A DNA stretch of 64,000 nt. It comes from UBA1757 sp045627385. Its GTDB lineage: Bacteria; Bacteroidota; Bacteroidia; Bacteroidales; UBA1402. A program made the position numbers and the translations under genes. The notes under the pieces are model-generated. The model was not told where the DNA came from, did no database searches, and saw only the letters and a list, made by a program, of their open reading frames with translations. Positions 50,626 through 59,800 of this stretch are shown here, piece after piece; position 1 is the stretch's first letter; the number at the start of each line of letters is the position of its first letter. The stretch lies in NCBI GenBank assembly GCA_045627385.1, contig JAZQNO010000028.1, positions 70,825 through 134,824 of the forward strand, given 5' to 3'.

Positions 50626-51349
50626 ATGAAACGCACACATTTTCTCCTGACATCCGCCCTTTTGTTCGGCTGTCTCTGCTGTCCATCGTTCTCTCACGCC
50701 ATCATTACCGATCCAGATGACTATATCGTCTATGATACTATATGTGGAAGGAAATGTAGTGGAAGGGAATGATTCTGTGACGGCTGACAATTGGAATGGA
50801 GGTATCCAGGAAGGCTATTCTCCCGAACAGTTGGCTTTTATGCGTGCGACAGAGCCCAATCCAATGCCTTATGTGACCATCACCAGCGCAGAAGAGGCCT
50901 TCCGGCATGTAATGGAAGACTGCGGCGCCCGCTTCCCAAAACGTGACAAAGTGGACAAGAGGCTGTTCCGTCAGATAAAAACAGGAAAAGTCTATTACAA
51001 CAGGAAAGCGGATAAGAAGGAATATTATCAGTTCCAATATCGTCGTCTGCCGGCCGATTCATATCATCTGGGTATCATCACCGACATCGATCAGGTCGGC
51101 GGTTATCCCAAATACTATGGACATCCTTATCAAGATACCGATATGGATGGTATGCCTGACCGTTGGGAAAAGAAGTACGGTCTGGATCCGAACAATCCTT
51201 CCGATGCCGTCAAGGACTGCAGCGGTGATGGCTACACCAACATCGAGAAATACATCAACGGTATCGATCCGACTCGGAAGATCGATTGGACAGATTTGGA
51301 CAACAATTTCGACACACTTTCTGCCAGAGACGGAAAACTGATGAAATAA
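50626..51349 (+). pseudogene. Remnant of a PL1-type pectate lyase: signal peptide and C-terminal part, out of frame
   Basis: From 50626 a signal peptide is read (MKRTHFLLTSALLFGCLCCP, then SFSHAIITDPDDYIVYDT), but this frame stops at 50772. The protein continues in the next frame from about 50740 to 51349 (VEGNVVEGNDSVTADNWNGG, then TSAEEAFRHVMEDCGARFPK, DQVGGYPKYY, QDTDMDGMPDRWEKKYGLDP and DGYTNIEKYINGIDP). This second part matches the tail that follows the beta-helix in secreted pectate lyases, including the lyase at 52.8 kb (DTDRDGMPDTWEDLNGLDKN). The catalytic helix is missing. A two-base loss in the TACTATATGTG stretch near 50740 would explain the frame change. A shorter gene starting at 50717 or 50732 is possible but would lack the signal peptide. 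Confidence 0.7.
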
Positions 51350-51355
51350 TTGATT

Positions 51356-51754
51356 ATGAAACGCAAAAACCGGACATCGCTCACGGAAGAGGAACAGCAG
51401 AAATATCAGTCGAAGTACAGCGAAACCAAACTTGAAGGAAAACTGATCCGTTTCGCGAAACGCGCCGGCATAGAAGTCGTGTATTATGTGCTGTTGCTGT
51501 ATCAGGTGATGCTCGACGGCCATTTGAAAGACATTCTCATCATCACGGCCGCACTAGGCTACTTCATCAGTCCTGTCGACGCCATTCCCGACATCTTTCC
51601 CGGTGCCGGTTTCCTGGACGACATTTCCATTCTGTTGGGCGCTCTGGCATCGGTGTCTTCGTCCATCACGCCTGAAGTGAAAGCCAAGGCCAAGGCCAGA
51701 CTCCACCAATGGTTCGATTTCGATGAAGACGATTTGAATACGCCCTACAAATGA
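51356..51754 (+). CDS. YkvA-like (DUF1232) membrane protein
   Basis: A 132-residue protein with the DUF1232 core: LKDILIITAALGYFISPVDAIPDIFPGAGFLDDISIL, where 'SP.DAIPD' and 'G..DD' are diagnostic. One or two hydrophobic segments flank it. The N-terminus is charged and the C-terminus ends in DFDEDDLNTPYK. Function unknown. It follows the lyase remnant by six bases. TTG at 51350 is also in frame, but the ATG at 51356 is preferred. Confidence 0.85.
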   Translation: MKRKNRTSLTEEEQQKYQSKYSETKLEGKLIRFAKRAGIEVVYYVLLLYQVMLDGHLKDILIITAALGYFISPVDAIPDIFPGAGFLDDISILLGALASVSSSITPEVKAKAKARLHQWFDFDEDDLNTPYK

Positions 51755-51758
51755 GCAC

Positions 51759-51785
51759 TTGTTTCAAATAAATCCATTATCTTTG
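51759..51785 (+). promoter_or_regulatory. Promoter of the esterase-pectate lyase pair
   Basis: TTG at 51759-51761 and TATCTTTG at 51778-51785, 16 bases apart, shorter than usual. The -7 match is complete and lies 21 bases before the esterase ATG. Confidence 0.55.
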
Positions 51786-51806
51786 TAAAAATGAAACAGA
51801 CACGAT

Positions 51807-52817
51807 ATGATGTGTAAGAGCAGACTCTTCATAGCTATGGGACTCTTGTCGCTTGTCGTCGCTCTGCCGGTCCAGGCAAAGACGAAGGCGAAAATCGTGC
51901 CCCCGCAGCCTTACGAACTCACCCGAATGGACGGTGCCTTGCCGCGCATCGACTTGTGGCAGGCAGAACAGATGCCCAACAGCCGCGGGCTCGATTTGAA
52001 AGATTCCATCTACAATAGCCGTACATGGCGCATCATGATGCCCCGCATCTATGCCTATTTGCCCGGCATGGAATGCCGCACACGGACAGCCTTGCTGGTA
52101 ATTCCCGGCGGCGGATATGCCAAGCAAGCCTACGAAACGGCTGGCGATGCCACCGCCAAATGGCTCAACAGTATGGGAATCACCGCTTTCGTATTGCTGC
52201 ACCGTCTGCCTACATCGCCCGATCTGATGGAGCCCGAAGTGGCCCCTTTGCAGGATGCCCAGCGCGCCATGCGCTACATCCGCGCACACGCTTCCGAATA
52301 TGGCATCGACCCTCACCGCATCGGGGTGATGGGCGCCAGCGCCGGCGGACATGTCTGCGCATCGGTCTGCAGCATACGGAGAGATGTCAGCCAGTGTGGC
52401 GACGCGCTCGACACGGTCAGTTTCCGCCCGGATTTCGCCATTCTCATCAGCCCGGTCATTTCGATGGACGACGAGATTGTCAACAAGGGCAGCCGCTCGG
52501 CGCTGTTGGGAGACAGTCAGAACGATCCGGCCGTCAAGGACCAGTGGTCGATGGAAAAGCACGTCACATCGGCCAATCCGCCGACGCTGTTCATCCACGC
52601 CGCCGACGACCCGGCCGTTCCTCTGCAGAACAGCCTGCGCATGTATCAGGCCTTGGTCGAGGCCGGCGTCAAGGGCAGTTCCATCCACATATTCCCGCAG
52701 GGAAAGCACAGCATCGCCGTCAGAAACCAGCCCGGTTCGACCGTCCTCTGGCCTCAGATAGCCGACCTGTGGCTGCAGGAAATCGGTATGCTCGAACCGC
52801 AATTTCCCAAAAGATAA
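51807..52817 (+). CDS. Secreted alpha/beta-hydrolase, probable carbohydrate esterase
   Basis: The 336-residue protein has a signal peptide (MMCKSRLFIAMGLLSLVVAL, cleaved near PVQA) and an alpha/beta-hydrolase domain like those of acetyl- or feruloyl-esterases. The oxyanion motif is IPGGGYAKQ, the nucleophile Ser is in GVMGASAGGHVCAS, the acid Asp in HAADDPAVPLQ and the His in QGKHSIAVR. With the pectate lyase as the next gene (20 bases downstream) removal of acetyl groups from pectin is the likely job, and helps the lyase. Substrate is inferred from context. Two ATG codons (51807, 51810) are usable. Confidence 0.87.
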   Translation: MMCKSRLFIAMGLLSLVVALPVQAKTKAKIVPPQPYELTRMDGALPRIDLWQAEQMPNSRGLDLKDSIYNSRTWRIMMPRIYAYLPGMECRTRTALLVIPGGGYAKQAYETAGDATAKWLNSMGITAFVLLHRLPTSPDLMEPEVAPLQDAQRAMRYIRAHASEYGIDPHRIGVMGASAGGHVCASVCSIRRDVSQCGDALDTVSFRPDFAILISPVISMDDEIVNKGSRSALLGDSQNDPAVKDQWSMEKHVTSANPPTLFIHAADDPAVPLQNSLRMYQALVEAGVKGSSIHIFPQGKHSIAVRNQPGSTVLWPQIADLWLQEIGMLEPQFPKR

Positions 52818-52837
52818 CAATCAACCCCTATAGAATC

Positions 52838-54610
52838 ATGAAGAAATCTCTGATTGCCATTTTGGCTTGCCTTGCCATTGTCAGCGTCAAGGCTGAAAAT
52901 GTACCCGCTTTCCCTGGTGCCGAAGGGTTCGCCCGTTACACCACCACCGGAGGACGTGGCGGACAAGTGTATCACGTGACTAGTCTGAAAGACGACGGTT
53001 CGGAAGGCACACTTCGCTGGTGTGTGAAACAGTCCGGTCCGAAGACGATTGTGTTCGATGTCAGCGGATATATCGATCTTCAGAGCGACCTGGCCATCGA
53101 CGACGGCGGCGGCAAGACCACCATTGCCGGGCAGACCGCTCCCGCTCCCGGCATCACCATCCGCTACCGCACGGTGACGGTGACCAAAAACAGCAACGTC
53201 ATCGTCCGCTACATCCGTTTCCGCCGTTCACAGGTGAAAGATGTCAACGATGGCGCCGATGCCTGCTGGGGCCGTCAGAAAAACAACATCATCTTCGACC
53301 ACTGTTCCTTCTCCTGGAGCATCGACGAAATCGCCTCTTTCTACGACAACCGCAACTTCACCATGCAGTGGTGCAATCTCAACGAGGCCCTGGCCAATCC
53401 CGGCCATTCCAAAGGCGAACATAGCTATGGCGGCATCTGGGGCGGCAAAGGAGCTTCCTTCCACCACAACTTCCTGTCGCATATGCAGAACCGTGTGCCC
53501 CGGTTCAACGGCGCCCGCTACCAGTGGAGCGGTTACGATACCAACCTGTATCCCAACTATGTCCAGGCCGAGCGCGTCGACTTCCGCAACTGCGTCATGT
53601 ACAACTGGGGGTCCGGCGGCTGCTATGGAGGCCCCGGCGGCGGTTACATCAATATCATCAACAACTATTATCAGGCTGGCCCGGGAACTTCCAACAAGAA
53701 CCGGGTTACTCAAGTCACCGTCGGCGCCAAGGGCAACTCCACGCCCGAAGCGCTCTACGGCTACACCAGCCGCTACTACATCAACGGCAATTATGTGTCT
53801 TCGCAAGGAAGCAAAGCCGCCAATTACGACTGGAACGGTGTCGTATATGACGGACTGGTCTACACCATTGACGGAAAGAAATATTCGAAAGATCCCAATC
53901 ATCTCTATGGCAATCAGGTGGAATATGTGAAGAACAGCGACAGCGTCGATTGCGTTTCCATCCGCATTGACGAGCCCATCGAGGCTGGCGAAGTGACCAC
54001 CCACTTGGCTCAAGTGGCCTATGAAAAAGTGCTGACCTACGGTGGCGCCTGCCTGTGGCGCGATGCCTGCGACGTGCGTTATGCCGAAGAAGCCCGCACC
54101 GGCACATGCCAGTACACGGGAACCGTAACCAAACGAGCCGGTATCATCGACAAGGTGAACGATCCTTCACAAACGGAAGACCCAGCTTTGGTCAGCTATC
54201 CGGAATTGACTTCGCAGTCCCGTCCTGCCGGTTACGACACTGACCGTGACGGTATGCCCGACACTTGGGAAGATTTGAACGGTCTGGACAAAAACAATCC
54301 GACTGACCGCAATCTCTACACCTTGGATACCGAAAAAGGCTGGTACACCAATCTGGAGGTCTATTTGAACAGCCTTGTGGAATCGGTCACCAAAGCTCAG
54401 AACGCAGATGCCGAAACGTCCGTAGACGAATATTATCCCGCCTGTGTAACGGCTGTGGAGAGACCTTTGTCAGAGTCGGCCCAGATTGTCCGTTTCGAAT
54501 ATTTCGATCTGAACGGACGCCAGTTGGACGAGCCTCAGACGGGCATTTCCATCAGACGCATGTATTTTTCAGACGGCAGTATCTTGAGCGACAAAGTCTT
54601 GAAGAAATAA
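52838..54610 (+). CDS. Secreted pectate lyase (PL1 type) with C-terminal sorting-like domain
   Basis: The 590-residue protein starts with a signal peptide (MKKSLIAILACLAIVSVKA). The family entry is FPGAEGFARYTTTGGRGGQV, then VTSLKDDGSEGTLRWCV. The beta-helix includes IIFDHCSFSWSIDEIASFY and the RxPR-type segment MQNRVPRFNGARY with the catalytic Arg. After about 310 there is a tail with the calcium-type motif YDTDRDGMPDTWEDLNGLD (466-484). The last 60 residues (IVRFEYFDLNGRQLDEPQTG and SIRRMYFSDGS) look like a type-A sorting domain for the type IX secretion system, which would put the enzyme on the cell surface. It cleaves polygalacturonate by beta-elimination, giving the unsaturated product KduI handles. 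Confidence 0.92.
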   Translation: MKKSLIAILACLAIVSVKAENVPAFPGAEGFARYTTTGGRGGQVYHVTSLKDDGSEGTLRWCVKQSGPKTIVFDVSGYIDLQSDLAIDDGGGKTTIAGQTAPAPGITIRYRTVTVTKNSNVIVRYIRFRRSQVKDVNDGADACWGRQKNNIIFDHCSFSWSIDEIASFYDNRNFTMQWCNLNEALANPGHSKGEHSYGGIWGGKGASFHHNFLSHMQNRVPRFNGARYQWSGYDTNLYPNYVQAERVDFRNCVMYNWGSGGCYGGPGGGYINIINNYYQAGPGTSNKNRVTQVTVGAKGNSTPEALYGYTSRYYINGNYVSSQGSKAANYDWNGVVYDGLVYTIDGKKYSKDPNHLYGNQVEYVKNSDSVDCVSIRIDEPIEAGEVTTHLAQVAYEKVLTYGGACLWRDACDVRYAEEARTGTCQYTGTVTKRAGIIDKVNDPSQTEDPALVSYPELTSQSRPAGYDTDRDGMPDTWEDLNGLDKNNPTDRNLYTLDTEKGWYTNLEVYLNSLVESVTKAQNADAETSVDEYYPACVTAVERPLSESAQIVRFEYFDLNGRQLDEPQTGISIRRMYFSDGSILSDKVLKK

Positions 54611-54617
54611 GTCGGTT

Positions 54618-56864
54618 TCAAGGCTTTTCGGATATGCTCAGCCATTGGTTCAGTACGTTTCCATGTCCGTCGCTCACACTCAGCAGATGGCGTCCTTCGT
54701 CGGGAGAAATGGCCATCTGATGCGGACTGTGGGTCTCGCCCAGATATGTGTCGTCCAAATGCCAATATAGTACGGCATCGGCTTGTCTGTGAACCACTTC
54801 GGCTAAAAGCTGTCCTCTTTTTCCATCCAGTTCGACCGGCACGAACAGGCTGCTCGGATCTCTCGGGCTGAGCAGTTCCATCGGCGCAGCTCCTTCTTGA
54901 CTGCATCCGGGCAGGAAGGGCGGGAGCGTGCGGTATTCGGGATGAAGCCGACGGTAATGCCATTCCATGGCGGGAGGCAGCACGAAGCAGGAGTCGTGAC
55001 GCATTTCATCGAGCGGGCAGCAGGAAGTGTTGACCTGCCAGCGACCGTCCTGAGACAGATGGACCAGCCGGTGGTACGGACAGACGCCGCTGTCGAAAGC
55101 CTTTCGGGGAATGCTGCGCAGTTCTTTGTGCGGACACACGGCAGAGGCTTTGAAGCCGCTTTCCATACAGATTTCCACCTGTTCCATCTCCTCGACCGGT
55201 TCTTCGAACCAGCCGTTTGAACGGGGCAGCAACTCGAAGACATCGAACAGCAGGGGAGCGGCGGCGAGCGAACCGGTCAGCTGGGGACGTCCTTCTCCAT
55301 CGGCGTTTCCCACCCACACGGCCACGGTGTAATCCGGTGTGAGTCCGACAGCCCAAGCATCGCGATAGCCGAAACTGGTGCCGGTTTTCCAAGCGATACG
55401 TCTGGAAGAACGGTAATACTGCCATCCGTTTCTGTCTTCGGGCCTGGACACTTCTTCCAATGCTTTCAGAGTGAACCAGCAGGCGGCTTTGGACAGCGGA
55501 AAAGCCTTGTCTTCGGTTTCGGACTGCAGACAGCGGGCCATTCCTGTATAGGCTTGCGCCAATTGCCACAAATTGGCTTCTCCGCCGCCTAAAATAAGCG
55601 ACAGGCCATAATGTTCGGCCGATTGTCTGAAAGTGGTGAAGCCAAGATTTTCCAGCAATTCCAAAAACCGGACGCCACCGTATCGGTGCAACATCTCTAC
55701 AGCCGGAACATTGAGCGACCGGCTCAGGGCCTGACTGGCCGGAACGGCGCCCGAATAGCTGAAATCGATGTTTTTCGGCATATAGCCGGCATAATTGACG
55801 GGAATGTCGGGAATCAGCGCGTCCGGCAGCAACTCGCCTTCGTCCATGACGGCCGCATACAGAAAAGGCTTGAGAATGCTTCCGGTGCTGCGGGCTGCGC
55901 GTACCAGATCGACTTGTGTCCCGGACGACAGGTAGACAAGGGGTTGACGGGTACGGACATCCAGCACCAGAATGGCCAGCTGACGGATATCGTTTTCCGC
56001 CAGGCGCTCCAGATGGTAGCCGGCCAGCGTGTGGGCACGCTCCTGAAGCGAACCGGACAGACTGGTCTGAACACGCTGTCCGGGCTGAAGCCGCTTGATG
56101 CGTTCAGTCAGTTGGAATGCCGTCTGCGGCAAGGGCAATGGCCGTTGGGGAAGTTCCTCGAGAAGAGCCAGCTGCCATTCCAGACTGTCCAACCGGCCTC
56201 TCTCGAGCATCAGATCCAGCAGACGGTCGCGCTTGTCTTTCAGAGCGGTTTCGTTGCGTCCGGGATACAGATACGAGGGCGCATTGGGCAACACTGCCAG
56301 CGTGGCGGCTTCCGCGTCCGACAATTCCAGGGGACCGTGTCCGAAATAGCGCCAGCAGGCCGCTTCCAGCCCCACCGTATTGCCCCCGAACGGCGCGTTG
56401 GCGGCATACATTTCCAGAATGGCCTTTTTGCTCTTGAACAGTTCCAGTTTCAGCGCCATCAGCATTTCCAGACACTTGCCGCCCAGCGTCCGCCGGTCGG
56501 TATGACGGTACATCCGCGCCACCTGCATCGTCAGCGTGCTGCCGCCGCTCACCACATGGCCCTGGCGCAGATTCAGCCAGACAGCCCGGCCCAATGCGAC
56601 CGGATTGATTCCCGGGTGCCAGTAAAAACAGCGGTCTTCATACGTGAGAAGCGCATCGACGTAGTTCTGAGGCAGTACGTCTGTCTTTCGGTCGGAGGGA
56701 AAGCGCCATTGTCCGTCGGACGCAATGCGGGCGCCCATCAGCCGGCCGTCGGCATCGAGCACGACCGTGCTTTGCGGGTCGTCGAAACGAGGGCAGGGCA
56801 CCAGCGCCAGAAACAGCAGCATGGCGCCGGCAAAGAGCAGCCGCCTCCGAGCCTGGCGTTTCAT
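54618..56864 (-). CDS. pbpC: Penicillin-binding protein 1C
   Basis: A 748-residue class A PBP. It has an N-terminal helix (RLLFAGAMLLFLALVP), the GT51 domain (about 40-230; LTYEDRCFYWHPGINP and SGGSTLTMQVARMY), the transpeptidase (about 280-570) with SxxK in STGSILKPFLYAAV, SLN in SRSLNVPA, KTG in WKTGTSFGYRD, and a C-terminal BiPBP_C domain with paired Cys. In E. coli pbpC follows the alpha-2-macroglobulin gene yfhM, as here. The frame is open into the upstream gene; the ATG at 56864 overlaps the macroglobulin stop as ATGA. Only seven bases separate its end from the convergent lyase. Confidence 0.94.
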   Translation of the reverse strand: MKRQARRRLLFAGAMLLFLALVPCPRFDDPQSTVVLDADGRLMGARIASDGQWRFPSDRKTDVLPQNYVDALLTYEDRCFYWHPGINPVALGRAVWLNLRQGHVVSGGSTLTMQVARMYRHTDRRTLGGKCLEMLMALKLELFKSKKAILEMYAANAPFGGNTVGLEAACWRYFGHGPLELSDAEAATLAVLPNAPSYLYPGRNETALKDKRDRLLDLMLERGRLDSLEWQLALLEELPQRPLPLPQTAFQLTERIKRLQPGQRVQTSLSGSLQERAHTLAGYHLERLAENDIRQLAILVLDVRTRQPLVYLSSGTQVDLVRAARSTGSILKPFLYAAVMDEGELLPDALIPDIPVNYAGYMPKNIDFSYSGAVPASQALSRSLNVPAVEMLHRYGGVRFLELLENLGFTTFRQSAEHYGLSLILGGGEANLWQLAQAYTGMARCLQSETEDKAFPLSKAACWFTLKALEEVSRPEDRNGWQYYRSSRRIAWKTGTSFGYRDAWAVGLTPDYTVAVWVGNADGEGRPQLTGSLAAAPLLFDVFELLPRSNGWFEEPVEEMEQVEICMESGFKASAVCPHKELRSIPRKAFDSGVCPYHRLVHLSQDGRWQVNTSCCPLDEMRHDSCFVLPPAMEWHYRRLHPEYRTLPPFLPGCSQEGAAPMELLSPRDPSSLFVPVELDGKRGQLLAEVVHRQADAVLYWHLDDTYLGETHSPHQMAISPDEGRHLLSVSDGHGNVLNQWLSISEKP

Positions 56865-59800
56865 CTTACCTCGACCTCCATACCGCCTTCCCGGGCATAG
56901 AAGGCATTCCGGTCGTACATGGCTTCGCAAGTGGCAGGCACCATCTGGAACCGGCCGCGGTAGGCAGCCGTCAGGTGGAACACAAAAGTCTTCGATTCGT
57001 GGGAAGCCAGATCGAAATAGGTCAGCACCCGGTCGTCGCGGATGTCCTGATAATCGGCCTCGGCCGATTCCATTCCGTTGGCCAGACGCTCGTTCACAAT
57101 TTCCCATCCGTCCGGAAATATGGTCGTCAGCGCCAATTGACGGGCCGGACGCAGGCTGTTGTCGTAGACCGTCACCGCCGCCAGGAAACTGCTGCCCTGC
57201 GGCAGAGAACTCACATCGAGCGGATTGCCGTCCAGGTCGGTGAACTTCCATTCCAAAGCGATACCTCTGGCCACCCATTGTTTGGATACTTTTTCAGGAA
57301 TGCCTTCCTGGCAGACGCTCACAAACAGACCGCCTTCGCCCTGATTGCCGATTTCCAATTCCAGCGGACTGTCATTGGTGAAATCCCGGCTGAAAACGGC
57401 CTGCCTGACCTGATATTTCTTTGCACCCTGACCTTTCTCTTGCAGCTGGAACCGCATTTCCTTGCCGGCCCCTGTGCGGATGGCATAGCGCGACAGCGCC
57501 GACAGGGCTGAAGCTGTGGCCTGCGTGCTGAACCACTCCGAAGACGACAGCTGCGACGAAAGCTCCTGAGCCAGTTCGTGCGCCGACTGCGAACCAGGAT
57601 CGCTCAGCGTCAGATAATCCAGTATCAGGCTCTGGTCGCGCAGCGCCGAGCCCATGCACGATTCGTAAGTCTCGTCTGTACTCAGATCGCGCAGATCGGC
57701 CAGTTTGTCGGCGGCACTCTGCTGTCCGACGAGACGGTAGGCCGAAGCCAGCAGGAAGCGACCCTGACGGTTGAGTTTGTCCGATGCCATCAGACGGTTC
57801 ATGGCCGCTGTCTGGGCCTGAGAGGCAGCTGCCAGCACATACAGGAGGTAGGCCTGCAGGAAATGCCGCTCTCCATCGGCCGTGGTCGAGAAGTTGCGCG
57901 CCTGTTGCTGCAGACAGTTCAGACACGATTCCTTCAGATGGCTCGGAACCGCATAGCCTGCCTTTTCGGCTTCCAGCAGGAACAGGGCGACATAGGCCGT
58001 GGTCCATTCGTCGGCATTCTTTCCGCCGGGCCACAACGAAATGCCTTGCGAGGCCGTCAGATAACGCGGAAGTTTGGCAATGCAGGCATTGACACGGGTA
58101 CGCATCTCTTCGAGCTCTTCCTTGCTGAAATCCATGAACTGAGGCAGATACAGCTGAGGAAAAACGGCCGAAACGGACTGCTCGGCGCATCCGTGCGGAT
58201 ATTCCGTCAGATAGTCGAGCCGTTCGCTGAGATTGAGCGAGGGCATGGACGAAATTTCCACACTGGCCAGATTGCTGCCCTTCTGACCGATGGGATTGAG
58301 CTCGAACCGGGCGTTTTCACCGGCTTCAAGATGCACGAACTGCGTCTTTCGGACGGCCGACTGAGGCTGGCGCACCGTCAGATACGTCGTCTGTGAAGCC
58401 GAACGCATACCCGACGATGCCGTCACTTTGACGCTGGCTTTCGCCTCCAGTCCTTCGACGGAACCGACTTTCAGACGGAAAACATGATCGCTTTCGCCCA
58501 AATCAGAAATCTCGACACTGCGTTCCGAATCGCCGTCGACACTGATGGGACCATCCGTATGCACACTGATTTTGACTTTGCGGATATTGTCTTGGTTGAC
58601 AAACAGATTGACCGGCAGGCTGATTTCCTCGTCGGGAGACAGCTGGCGGGGCAGCGTGGCCTGCACCATCAGCGGGTCGCGCACCGACAGTTGCTGTTGG
58701 GCATTGCCGTAGCGGCCTTTGTCGGATGCGGCCACCAGCATCACCCTCACAGAGCCCTGATAGGGCGGAAGTACGATTTCGTGACGGTTCTCCTTTCCCG
58801 CATTCAGATGGAAAGGCCCCAGCACCTGCACCACCGGCTTGAAACGTTCGTCGGACATTTTCGAAGCATCGTACGACTCGTCGCTGCCGCCGACCGCATA
58901 CATGCTTTCGAGACGGCTGCCGTAGGCGCCCAGCACCTGTTTGTAGAAATCGTAGGTTTTGATGTTGAGCGCTTCGCGGGCGTAGAACGAATTCCAGGGA
59001 TCGGGCGTCTTGAAGTCGGTCAGATCCAGCAGCCCTTCGTCGACAATCGCAAGCGTGTAATCCATCGGCAAGGAACGTTTTTCGCGCACTTTCACGGTGA
59101 ACGCCGTTTCGCTGCCGACCTCTTCCGGCAGACTCAACTGGGGCTCAAGACGAGTGGACGGATCTTCCACACAAATGGGCAGCACACCGTACAGGCGGAT
59201 AGGCAGGTCGTTGGCGGTCTGACCGTGCGGCTGTATGAAATGGACCGACACATACACGTTGGGCGCCATTTCGGCTGTGGCTTTGAAACGGTAATGGCCC
59301 AACGGAGAAGCCGACTGGACCCATTCCTTTTTCAGCAGTCCGCGGCTGCTTTCGACGGTCACCAACGCACGGCCCGTGGGGCTGGACGGATACTCGATGT
59401 CGATTTCTTCGCCGATCTGATAGGTGCTTTTCTCACTCATCAGCGCCAGCACCTGGGCATCGCCTCTGGTCTGACTGCCCCAGCTGCCGCTGAACCAGAC
59501 GAGCTGTCCGGCCGTGTGACCGTCGGGCAGACTCACGGTGAGCAGATAACTGCCGTATCGCTCGCTGTCCTTGTCCAGAAGGAACTCGGCCAGACCCTCC
59601 GAAGAAGTCTGCAGGGTCTGCTGCCACACAGGCTTGTGCCAAGTCTTGCCCACATAGGAGGCCAAGTGGCTGCGGTCGCTCTGGTACCACCAGCTGTATT
59701 CGGTGTCGAAAAGTTTGATTTCCACATTCTTCAAACCGACAGCACGGCCATTTTCATCAACGGTGACAATCTTCACCTTATGTTCGCGGTCATTGTCCAG

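Noticed and set aside
52025..52837. N-terminal extension of the pectate lyase (861-residue frame)
   Set aside because: It overlaps the esterase in another frame; the ATG at 52838 begins a signal peptide.
56865..57278. N-terminal extension of PBP1C (886-residue frame)
   Set aside because: It overlaps the end of the macroglobulin gene and is made of Arg/Gly-rich shadow sequence; the ATG at 56864 starts the membrane helix.
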